A stretch of 5,816 nt of DNA from positions 1 to 5,816 of the forward strand of contig MVQS01000233.1 in the NCBI GenBank assembly GCA_002067855.1. Direction: 5' to 3'. The translations under genes and the position numbers were made by a program. How positions within the stretch are numbered: position 1 is the stretch's first letter; every line of letters starts with the position of its first letter. Below the pieces are notes generated by a model that saw nothing but the letters and a program-made list of their open reading frames with translations, made no database searches and was not told where the DNA came from. The DNA comes from Syntrophaceae bacterium PtaB.Bin038 (GTDB lineage Bacteria; Desulfobacterota; Syntrophia; Syntrophales; UBA2192). Below, piece after piece: positions 1-5,308 of the stretch.

Positions 1-219
1 GCCCGTCACCGAGCGAGGATACAGACGGCCTGCACCGGCCAGCGCGGCGGCGTCGGCCGCATTCTGCAGCTCGGTACGCACCACGTAGAGGTAGCCGATG
101 TCAAGAGCCAGCGCCGCGATCCCCAGGAACACGATCATGAGAAACGCCACCAGGATGGCCGCCGCCCCGGACTGGCGGCGACGTCCCGTAAAAAAGGATT
201 TTCGGCTCTCCGATCTCAT
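1..219 (-). CDS. Tad-domain (TadE/TadG-like) pilus assembly protein, N-terminal part, cut by window edge
   Basis: This is the first 73 codons of a gene that continues past the left edge. The N-terminus is basic (RRRQ at residues 13-16), then one hydrophobic segment (about residues 19-39), then the hallmark of Tad-domain proteins: LALDIGYLY (37-45) followed by a run ELQNAADAAALAGA (50-63). That layout is the N-terminal anchor of the putative Flp pilus-assembly TadE/G-like family; full-length members such as TadG carry a large periplasmic part, often a von Willebrand factor A domain, which is not visible here. The gene follows tadE by 69 bp, in the order expected for tadE-tadF/G. Unlike tadE, there is no Glu at +5 after the Gly-18 that precedes the hydrophobic stretch, so prepilin-type processing is not supported. 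The ATG at 219-217 is the only standard start after an in-frame stop at 288-286. Its purine-rich ribosome site lies 12 nt away. TadG versus TadF cannot be decided from this fragment. Confidence 0.88.
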   Translation of the reverse strand, partial: MRSESRKSFFTGRRRQSGAAAILVAFLMIVFLGIAALALDIGYLYVVRTELQNAADAAALAGAGRLYPRSVTG

Positions 220-231
220 CTTAATGGGTGT

Positions 232-240
232 CTCCTCCTC
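232..240 (-). promoter_or_regulatory. Ribosome binding site of the Tad-domain gene, unusually far from ATG
   Basis: On the minus strand GAGGAGGAG precedes the ATG at 219 by 12 nt, longer than the usual 5-9 nt. A register choice within the repeated GAG units does not shorten this. An in-frame ATT codon at 225-223 would sit 6 nt from it, but ATT starts are very rare, so the ATG is kept. Confidence 0.6.
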
Positions 241-288
241 ACCGGTTCTTCCTTTTCCCCGCGCCGATGTCCCGGCGCATCCCGCTCA

Positions 289-681
289 TCACTCGCATTT
301 CATGACGGTCCGCGCGTTGATGGCGATGGTCGTCAGGGCCAGGAAATTGTAGTTGTACGATACGTTGACTTCCAGGTCCTGGCCGAACGCGGCGCAGCTC
401 CCGCTCGGCACCGTCGTCACGGGATTCGTCCTCGAGCCGAACGTGACGAGATGGTCCGCGGCATAGGCGTCCACCACGCGCGCGATGTCGGCGGCGGACA
501 GCCTGGGGATCCTCTGCACGATGCCCGCGCGGGCCCCCTCGCGGCTGGCATTGGTGATGACCTGCTTGTCGTAGATCAACAGACCGAAATCGACGATGCC
601 GAAGAACAGAGCGACCAGGACAGGGAGAATGATCGCGAACTCGACGGCAGAGGCTCCTTTCTGGTTCCTGCGTTTCCTCAT
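289..681 (-). CDS. tadE: TadE-family pseudopilin (minor pilin of the Tad/Flp pilus)
   Basis: This is a 130-residue protein of normal TadE size. The basic leader (residues 1-9, ending QKG) is followed by ASAVEFAIILPVLVALFFG: Gly-9 at -1 and Glu-14 at +5 with Phe-15 match the prepilin peptidase motif of Tad pseudopilins, predicting cleavage between Gly-9 and Ala-10. The hydrophobic helix spans about residues 12-36. It is followed by ITNASREGARAGIV (42-55), the typical TadE 'asREGAR' stretch, and then a short extracytoplasmic domain. TadE-like proteins are known as minor pseudopilins needed for Tad pilus biogenesis. The frame stays open upstream to an ATG at 957, but that extension has no recognisable protein character and would bury the prepilin leader, so the ATG at 681-679 is chosen. 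The upstream AGGG at 687-690, 5 nt away, is a weak but usable ribosome site. Two cysteines (96 and 129) could form an envelope disulfide. Confidence 0.93.
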   Translation of the reverse strand: MRKRRNQKGASAVEFAIILPVLVALFFGIVDFGLLIYDKQVITNASREGARAGIVQRIPRLSAADIARVVDAYAADHLVTFGSRTNPVTTVPSGSCAAFGQDLEVNVSYNYNFLALTTIAINARTVMKCE

Positions 682-708
682 GGGTACCCTACATGGTTCA
701 TCGAGAAT

Positions 709-727
709 CCGGCGGCGGTCCCGCCGG
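709..727 (-). repeat. Perfect 7-bp inverted repeat (hairpin) 28 nt upstream of tadE
   Basis: CCGGCGG (709-715) and CCGCCGG (721-727) are perfect reverse complements around a 5-nt loop. In the minus-strand transcript this would be an all-GC stem just upstream of the tadE ribosome site. It is not followed by a T-run, so it is not a standard terminator. Chance occurrence is plausible in such GC-rich DNA. Confidence 0.45.
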
Positions 728-731
728 CCGC

Positions 732-745
732 GCAAGCCGCAAGCC
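732..745. repeat. Tandem direct repeat of 7 bp, two copies
   Basis: GCAAGCC occurs twice back to back (732-738 and 739-745). It lies between the two hairpins of the intergenic region. With only two copies its significance is doubtful. Confidence 0.4.
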
Positions 746-784
746 GTGACGGCCCGTCCGGCCCCCCGGCCTCGCAGTGCGCCG

Positions 785-802
785 TTGCTGCACGCGCAGC
801 AA
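785..802 (-). repeat. Perfect 7-bp inverted repeat with 4-nt loop (hairpin) in the ATPase-tadE gap
   Basis: TTGCTGC (785-791) and GCAGCAA (796-802) are perfect reverse complements around the loop ACGC. The mixed-composition stem is less easily dismissed as GC-rich chance than the neighbouring all-GC one. It has no T-run after it on the minus strand, so it is more like a leader or processing hairpin than an intrinsic terminator. It could equally be an operator-like dyad. No function is shown. Confidence 0.5.
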
Positions 803-985
803 AGCATTTCGCTGTCGATCGGAACGGGGGAGACGCAAACAAACGAAGGGTCGGCAGGGAAAGGTGCACCAACCCGGTTCACCCGGAGCCGGCAGCGGGC
901 CCCGGAATGCTCGGGTTTCCTTCTTCCTTCGTCAACCTGCATCTCGCCCCGGGCCATGGCAGGGGCCTGGGGCCATCCCTCAAAA

Positions 986-2230
986 TCAGAGCGCCAGGAA
1001 GTAATTGTTGCAGGCGGCCTCGATGGCCTGGCGGTCGAGCCGCGGCCTCTCCCGGCGATACTGGGCCGCCCACAGAATCTGCTGTACGATATCCCTCGGG
1101 TAACAGGCCCGCAGGGGTTCCCCGCGCTCCTGGACGATGATCCGGATCAGCTCGTCGGCGAGGGACGGTTCGTAATCCAGGTCGTGTTTCAGGCACAGGC
1201 GCAGGAGCACTTCGCGGAACTGGTCGGGCTTCAGGGGGCCGACCTTGATCTTCGTCTGGATGCGCCGCAGGAAGGCCTCGTCCACCAGGGTGGCCGGGTC
1301 GAGGTTCGTGGCGAAGACGACCAGCATGTCGAAGGGGATCTCGATCTTTTTCCCTCCCGCCAGGGTCAGGAAGTCCACGCGGCGGTCCAGCGGCACGACC
1401 CACCGGTTGAGCAGCTCCTCGGGGCTCACGCGCTGGCGGCCGAAGTCGTCGATGATGAGGATCCCGTTGTTGGCCTTCATCTGCACCGGCCCCGAGTAGA
1501 AGCGCGTGGCGGCGTTGAACTGCAGGTCGAGCATCTCGATGGTCAGCTCACCGCCCACCATCATCCGCGGCCTCTGGCACTTCACCCAGCGGCCGTCCTG
1601 TTCGGGGTCCGCGTCCAGCTCGATGCGCTGGTGCAGGACGGGGTCGTAGACCGTGATGATCTGCCCGTCCACCTCCACGGCGTAGGGAACCCACACGGGG
1701 TCCAGGTCGAAGAGGTGCGTGAGCGAAAGGGCGATCGTCGTCTTGCCCGTTCCGGTGGGCCCGTACAGGAAGATGCCCCGGCCGGACGTGGCCGCAACGC
1801 CGAGACGGTCGAGGGTCTCGTCGTCGAGGACCCACTCCTGGAAGGCATAGCGGACATCCTCCGGCGTGACCCGGATGCCTCGCACGCTCTGGGCCTCGAT
1901 CCGATCGGTGTAGTCCTCGAGCGACACGGGCGCGGGGCCCACGTACTGATTGTGGGCCAGCAGCTCGAGGGCCCGCGTCTTCCCCCCCGACGTGGCCACG
2001 ATGCGGTGCGTGCCCCCCGTCATGCCCGTGACCTGGCAGAGATGCTCCTTGCGCAGGCGCTGGAAGAGTTCCTCCGCCACCCGGTAGGACAGCCCCATGC
2101 TTCGGGCCAGTTCCACGAGGGAGATCTCCCCCACGAGGTAGACCGTCTTGAGGGCCAGGTCCTCGAGCAGGTTCTTGCGGACTCCCGTTTCCTCGATGGA
2201 GCGGGTGATGGCGATTTTGGCGGCTGTCAT
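986..2230 (-). CDS. AAA+ ATPase with winged-helix-like N-terminus, Tad-locus associated
   Basis: This is a 414-residue cytoplasmic protein with no signal or membrane segment. Residues about 20-80 look like a winged helix (a helix, ELARSMGLS, a longer helix YRVAEELFQRL, then a Gly/Thr-rich wing). A linker containing NQYVGPAPVSLEDY (94-107) leads to the AAA+ core: Walker A GPTGTGKTT (157-165), a roughly 90-residue insertion-rich stretch (about 172-255), Walker B ILIIDDFGRQ (257-266), sensor 1 Asn in FATNLDP (306-312), arginine-finger candidates in FLRRI (320-324) and a sensor-2-like YPRDIV (377-382). It is neither TadA (secretion ATPase) nor TadZ (ParA-like). I recall similar ATPases beside Tad genes in Deltaproteobacteria, without a known function; a remodelling or regulatory role in pilus assembly is inference. 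The Walker B second acid is Asp, as in the DnaA/DnaC group. The ATG at 2230-2228 is 19 bp after the tadD-like stop. A ribosome site ten nt upstream supports it over longer open-frame starts lying inside the preceding gene. Confidence 0.9.
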   Translation of the reverse strand: MTAAKIAITRSIEETGVRKNLLEDLALKTVYLVGEISLVELARSMGLSYRVAEELFQRLRKEHLCQVTGMTGGTHRIVATSGGKTRALELLAHNQYVGPAPVSLEDYTDRIEAQSVRGIRVTPEDVRYAFQEWVLDDETLDRLGVAATSGRGIFLYGPTGTGKTTIALSLTHLFDLDPVWVPYAVEVDGQIITVYDPVLHQRIELDADPEQDGRWVKCQRPRMMVGGELTIEMLDLQFNAATRFYSGPVQMKANNGILIIDDFGRQRVSPEELLNRWVVPLDRRVDFLTLAGGKKIEIPFDMLVVFATNLDPATLVDEAFLRRIQTKIKVGPLKPDQFREVLLRLCLKHDLDYEPSLADELIRIIVQERGEPLRACYPRDIVQQILWAAQYRRERPRLDRQAIEAACNNYFLAL

Positions 2231-2240
2231 GGACGGGGGG

Positions 2241-2246
2241 CTCCTT
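2241..2246 (-). promoter_or_regulatory. Ribosome binding site of the AAA+ ATPase gene
   Basis: AAGGAG on the minus strand, 10 nt before the ATG at 2230, in the 19-bp gap after the tadD-like stop. It fixes the start against the much longer open frame that extends back into the preceding gene. Confidence 0.65.
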
Positions 2247-2249
2247 TCC

Positions 2250-3221
2250 TCACTGGACCGTCGGTCGGGCCGTGATGGCAGACTCCGCTTTCTTGAGATT
2301 TTCCTGGGCCCTGGCGAAGTAGGTCGCCCGCAGGCCGATGGCCTTTTCGAAGGCCGCCCTGGCCTTTTCGTACTTCCTGTCCGCCATGTAGAGACAGCCC
2401 ATGTTGTTGTAGGCTGCCGCCTCGTCGCCCCCGTGCTTGAAGGCGAGCAGGGCGTCGTCGTCGTGGCCCAGCTTGTAGAGCACGAGGGCCAGGTTGTTGT
2501 ATGCGCGGCGGTTGTTGACGTCGAGCTGGATCGCCCGCGCATAGGCCTCGGCGGCGCCCTTGAGATCGCCCTTCAGGTAGCGGGACATTCCCAGGTTGTT
2601 GAAGAGCAGGCTCGACTCCGGCTGCAGGCCGATCGCCTTCTCGTATTCCCCGATGGCCCTGTCGTGTTCCTTCCTCTGGTCGTGGAGGTACCCCCGGAGG
2701 GCATGAACCTGCCAGAGCTTCGGGTCGGCGGCCAGGGCGCTGTCGAAATCCGCCATGGCGGCGTGGAAGTGGTTCTTCGCCATGTGGACGCGGCCCCTTC
2801 CCTCAAGGGCCAGGGCGTTCTTCGGGCTGCGGGAGAGAATGTCCTCGAACTCCTTGAGGGCCTCGTCGTTCATTCCCCGGCTCAGCAGGAGCATCCCCCT
2901 CTTGTACCGGGCGCTTTCGAGCTTCGGGTCCTTCGCGAGGGCCTTGTCGTACTGCACGAACGCCAGGGACGGGTTGTTCTGGCGGACGTAGTTGTCCCCC
3001 ACCTGCTCCAGCGCCCGGGCGTCCATCTCCGGCAGATCCTTCAGGGGCGCCGAGGAGGTCCTGGCGGCCTCGGCGTTCTTCTGCAACGACATCATCCGCC
3101 GGTGCTCGTCCCGCACCGCCGTGTCCTTCGTCTCCGTGGAGGCGCACCCGCCCAGGACGGCGGCGGCGAGCACCAGCGCCAGGATCCCTGCCAACGAAGT
3201 CCATCGCTTCGCGATCATCAC
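2250..3221 (-). CDS. tadD: TadD-like TPR lipoprotein of the Tad pilus system
   Basis: This is a 323-residue protein. It begins with a lipoprotein signal: basic KR (5-6), a hydrophobic stretch (about 10-22) and lipobox LGGC with the lipidated Cys at 26. About seven tetratricopeptide repeats follow from residue 70 to about 300, with starts near 70, 104, 138, 172, 206, 240 and 270. The repeats carry NNLG/NNLA/NNMG signatures (208-211, 242-245, 272-275). TadD is the known TPR lipoprotein of Tad loci and is thought to assist secretin assembly at the outer membrane. The repeat starting at 240 is only 30 residues before the next YNN, four short of canonical, with GGDEAAAYNNMG at the join. The start overlaps the previous stop. 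A GTG at 3221-3219 and an ATG at 3218-3216 are consecutive codons. The GAGG spacing favours GTG (7 nt) slightly over ATG (10 nt), and the signal peptide is kept either way. Expression is probably translationally coupled to the upstream TPR gene. Confidence 0.88.
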   Translation of the reverse strand: MMIAKRWTSLAGILALVLAAAVLGGCASTETKDTAVRDEHRRMMSLQKNAEAARTSSAPLKDLPEMDARALEQVGDNYVRQNNPSLAFVQYDKALAKDPKLESARYKRGMLLLSRGMNDEALKEFEDILSRSPKNALALEGRGRVHMAKNHFHAAMADFDSALAADPKLWQVHALRGYLHDQRKEHDRAIGEYEKAIGLQPESSLLFNNLGMSRYLKGDLKGAAEAYARAIQLDVNNRRAYNNLALVLYKLGHDDDALLAFKHGGDEAAAYNNMGCLYMADRKYEKARAAFEKAIGLRATYFARAQENLKKAESAITARPTVQ

Positions 3222-4327
3222 TTGTCCCCCTCTTTGAAGGCGTCCCGACGGTCCGCCAGGTCCCTGCCGACGAGGACCTTCACCTGGACGTTGTCCCGGT
3301 CGAAGCCGCCGACTTTCTTCATCTGCGTGATGCCGGGGATGGCGCTCTTGACCCTCAGGGCCGTGAACTCCGCGTCGCCCCGGTAGTAGACGCTGGCCTT
3401 GCCGTACTGGAAGTGGTCGGCGTTGGTCAGGCGCACGACGTTGAAGCCCTGCTTCTTCAGAAACGCCCCGACGTCCCTGGCCATGTGGCGCACGCCGTTT
3501 CCGTTGGAGATCTCGACGCCGTCACGGCCGAGGAGAGCCATGTCGCCCCTGCCGTCGAGCACGAGGGAGCCGTCCTCGCTGAGCGAGCGTCTCACGTCGG
3601 CCAGCAGGGTCGCCACCTCCGTCCCCTTGCGCGCCCCGCGCAGGTCCGGATCGAGGGCGAGCGCCCGGCTGTAGTGCTCGCGGGCCTCCTCGAAGCGTCC
3701 GTTTTTCAGCCGCATGTTGGCCGCCGTGAACTCGATCAGGGCCCGGTGCTTCGTGTCGCCGGGACGCTCCGCGGGGGTTTCCATCCCCAGCGCGCTCCGG
3801 GCGAGGGCCAGGTTGTTCTGGATGCGGCTGATCTTCCCCCCCGAGAGCTCGGCGGCCTTCTCGAAGGCCTCCGCCGCCTCCTCGTAGCGCTCCTGCAGCA
3901 GCAGCGAGTAGCCCATGTTGTTGTACAGGTAGTCGAGGTCGGGCTGGATCATGAGGGCCGCCTGGAACTGCTCCAGGGCGCGCTCGTGCTCGCCCATCTG
4001 GTCGAGCGACACGGCGATCCCGTTGTAGGCCCTCACGTAGCGGGGGTCGATCCGGATGGCCTTGTTGAACTCCTCGATCGCCTCGCGGTGGCGGCCCCGC
4101 CCCTGGTAGTAGTCCCCCAGGAGGTAATGCGCGTCGGGGTTTCCCAGGGGCGCCCGGACCGAGCCCATGAAGTGGTCAAGCCCATCCCCCAGGGTGGCCC
4201 GGCCGGGCGCCTGGGATTCCCAGGATTTCACGTAACCGGAAAAGTAGTTGATGAGACTGCAGCTGTTGACGGACATGAACAGCACGACGACGGCTGCGAT
4301 CAGGATGATGCGGGAGGTTTTCTTCAT
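3218..4327 (-). CDS. TPR protein with C-terminal LytR_C domain, envelope-anchored
   Basis: This is a 369-residue protein. It opens with basic KK and a hydrophobic segment (about 7-20) ending VNSC. Cys-23 may be lipidated, although Asn at -2 is atypical for a lipobox; otherwise this is a signal anchor. Tetratricopeptide repeats run from about 64 to 163 (three clear units, for example YLYNNMGYSLLLQ at 133-145), with further helical repeat material to about 230. From about 270 to 356 the sequence VEISNGNGVRHMARDVGAFL, then GFNVVRLTNAD and a VYYRGD turn, is a LytR_C-type domain, otherwise best known at the C-terminus of LytR-CpsA-Psr cell-envelope enzymes. The protein is therefore expected to lie in the periplasm, perhaps contacting a cell-wall polymer or pilus parts. 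Its position between tadC and tadD places it in the Tad machine. It may be a second TadD-like scaffold, but the LytR_C tail is not part of classical TadD. Start ATG at 4327, with a perfect AGGAGG 6 nt upstream; the longer open frame to 4396 would invade tadC. Confidence 0.9.
   Translation of the reverse strand: MKKTSRIILIAAVVVLFMSVNSCSLINYFSGYVKSWESQAPGRATLGDGLDHFMGSVRAPLGNPDAHYLLGDYYQGRGRHREAIEEFNKAIRIDPRYVRAYNGIAVSLDQMGEHERALEQFQAALMIQPDLDYLYNNMGYSLLLQERYEEAAEAFEKAAELSGGKISRIQNNLALARSALGMETPAERPGDTKHRALIEFTAANMRLKNGRFEEAREHYSRALALDPDLRGARKGTEVATLLADVRRSLSEDGSLVLDGRGDMALLGRDGVEISNGNGVRHMARDVGAFLKKQGFNVVRLTNADHFQYGKASVYYRGDAEFTALRVKSAIPGITQMKKVGGFDRDNVQVKVLVGRDLADRRDAFKEGDK
3226..3232 (-). 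promoter_or_regulatory. Ribosome binding site of the tadD-like gene, inside the upstream coding sequence
   Basis: GAGGGGG on the minus strand lies within the last codons of the TPR-LytR_C gene. It serves either the GTG at 3221 or the ATG at 3218, consistent with coupling of the two genes. Confidence 0.5.
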
Positions 4328-4333
4328 CGTCCG

Positions 4334-4339
4334 CCTCCT
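4334..4339 (-). promoter_or_regulatory. Strong ribosome binding site of the TPR-LytR_C gene, overlapping the tadC stop
   Basis: AGGAGG on the minus strand, 6 nt before the ATG at 4327. It overlaps the tadC TAG stop (4340-4338) and decides the start against the longer open frame. Confidence 0.8.
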
Positions 4340-5294
4340 AGCGATTGATGATCGTCTGGTAGATCTGGATGGCCGCCGGCCCGACGATGACCACAAAGAT
4401 CGCCGGGAAGATGAACAGGATCAGCGGGAACATGAGCTTCACGGGGAGCTTGGCGGCCAGCTCCTCGGCCCTGTGGTAGCGCTGGGTCCGCATGGCGTCG
4501 GAGTGCACCCGCAGGGCCTGCGCCACGCTCGTCCCGAAGCGGTCCGTCTGGATGAGCAGCGTGGCGAAGCTGCGGACCTCCTCCACGTCCGTGCGCACTC
4601 CCAGGTTCCGCAGCGCGTCGGCGCGGGCTTTCCCCGCCCGGAGCTCCAGGTTCAGGAGGCGGAACTCGTCGCTCAGCACGGGGCTGCTCAGGCGCATCTC
4701 CTCGGCCACGCGGTTGATCGCCGCGTCGATCCCCATGCCGGCCTCGACGCAGACCACGAGGAGGTCCAGGGCGTCCGGGAACCCCCGGACGATCTGCTCC
4801 TTGCGCCAGCGGATCCGCAGGTCGAGGATCACCTCGGGCACGTAGAACCCCACCGCGGCCGCCACGAGGAGAATCAGCAGGATGTGGAGGGGCATGAGCT
4901 TATGGTCCGCCACCAGGACCCCGAAGAAGACCAGAGCAGGAAACAGGGCCGCGAAGAGGACCCGCGCTCCCCAGAAAACCCCCGGTGCCGCGGGGTGGCG
5001 GATCCCCGCCGTGAGGAACCGCTTCCGCAGATTCGAGACGTCGGCTTCCTTGCCGCGGGGCTTGACCCAGCCGCCGGCGCGGGCAAAAGTACTCAGGAGC
5101 GAGTCCTTCAGGGTGTTCCCCGTCTTGGGAACAGCATCGCCCGACAGCTCAGACCGCACGACGCCGCCGGATTTCACCTTCTCGACCACAGCCTGGTGCT
5201 CGCGCCGGAATTTCATGAACGTGTAGCCGGCCGCGAGAAAAAGCAGGGTGGCAAAGAAAACGAGCACGGAGATGAGGATGGCCATGTCGAACAT
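4338..5294 (-). CDS. tadC: TadC, inner-membrane platform protein (T2SSF domain)
   Basis: This is a 318-residue protein of normal TadC length. An N-terminal hydrophobic segment (4-26) is followed by a polar cytoplasmic stretch with LRKRFLTAGIRHP (89-101), then two membrane segments (about 108-128 and 135-157). The type II secretion F (T2SSF) domain begins at GFPDALDLLVVCVEAGMGID (171-190), where the family signature is expected, and runs through FGTSVAQALRVHSD (253-266) to a final membrane helix (about 284-306). TadB and TadC together form the inner-membrane platform of the Tad pilus that the TadA ATPase drives; they are homologous to GspF/PilC halves. tadC follows tadB by 14 bp, the canonical tadB-tadC order. 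The ATG at 5294 has GGGAGG 6 nt upstream. No truncation or frameshift is visible. The divergence between the linker (about 30-85) and typical TadC proteins was not judged. Confidence 0.95.
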   Translation of the reverse strand: MFDMAILISVLVFFATLLFLAAGYTFMKFRREHQAVVEKVKSGGVVRSELSGDAVPKTGNTLKDSLLSTFARAGGWVKPRGKEADVSNLRKRFLTAGIRHPAAPGVFWGARVLFAALFPALVFFGVLVADHKLMPLHILLILLVAAAVGFYVPEVILDLRIRWRKEQIVRGFPDALDLLVVCVEAGMGIDAAINRVAEEMRLSSPVLSDEFRLLNLELRAGKARADALRNLGVRTDVEEVRSFATLLIQTDRFGTSVAQALRVHSDAMRTQRYHRAEELAAKLPVKLMFPLILFIFPAIFVVIVGPAAIQIYQTIINR

Positions 5295-5300
5295 TGCGCG

Positions 5301-5306
5301 CCTCCC
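5301..5306 (-). promoter_or_regulatory. Ribosome binding site of tadC
   Basis: GGGAGG on the minus strand, 6 nt before the ATG at 5294, in the 14-bp gap after the tadB stop. The extended purine run AAAGGGAGG reaches back to 5309. Confidence 0.75.
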
Positions 5307-5308
5307 TT

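Larger units (their letters stand above)
682..985. other. 304-bp intergenic region between the ATPase gene and tadE
   Basis: This is the only long gap in an otherwise tightly packed locus. Read on the minus strand, it holds no convincing gene: the open frames across it give Arg/Gly/Ala-rich, low-complexity products with no signal, membrane segment or pilin motif, so a missing flp or tadF gene is not visible. It does hold two perfect 7-bp hairpins and a tandem 7-bp repeat, listed separately. A TTGACG hexamer at 935-930 has only a poor -10 (GAGCAT) 17 nt downstream, so no promoter is called. No stem is followed by a T-run, so no intrinsic terminator is called either. It may be a structured 5' leader or mRNA processing site for tadE and the Tad-domain gene; that is inference. 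Confidence 0.6.

Noticed and set aside
682..689. GGGTACCC palindrome overlapping the tadE ribosome site as a sequestering hairpin
   Set aside because: An 8-bp palindrome without a loop cannot fold on itself into a stable RNA hairpin; it is probably chance.
678..872. Small minus-strand open frame (64 residues) in the gap before tadE, considered as an flp pilin or tadF
   Set aside because: It has no prepilin motif or hydrophobic pilin helix and overlaps the tadE start; its Ala/Gly/Arg make-up matches random GC-rich DNA.
850..875. Possible sigma-54 site around TTGGTGCAC...CCTGC on the minus strand
   Set aside because: The GG and GC elements are about 13 bp apart instead of the required 10.
907..935. 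TTGACG with GAGCAT 17 nt downstream as a sigma-70-type promoter on the minus strand
   Set aside because: The -10 matches only three of six consensus positions, and no supporting signal was seen.
956..976. ATGGC/GCCAT inverted repeat just after the ATPase stop as an intrinsic terminator
   Set aside because: The stem is only 5 bp with a long loop and there is no T-run downstream on the minus strand.
596..2275. 559-residue open frame on the plus strand
   Set aside because: It is antisense to the AAA+ ATPase and tadE genes. The product is Arg/Gly/His-rich with no domain; it reflects high GC and strong third-position bias on the other strand.
2250..4327. Repeated gttgttgta-type DNA words in both TPR genes considered as a DNA repeat
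   Set aside because: They encode the NNLG/YNNMG signature of the TPR units, so they are explained by the protein repeats.
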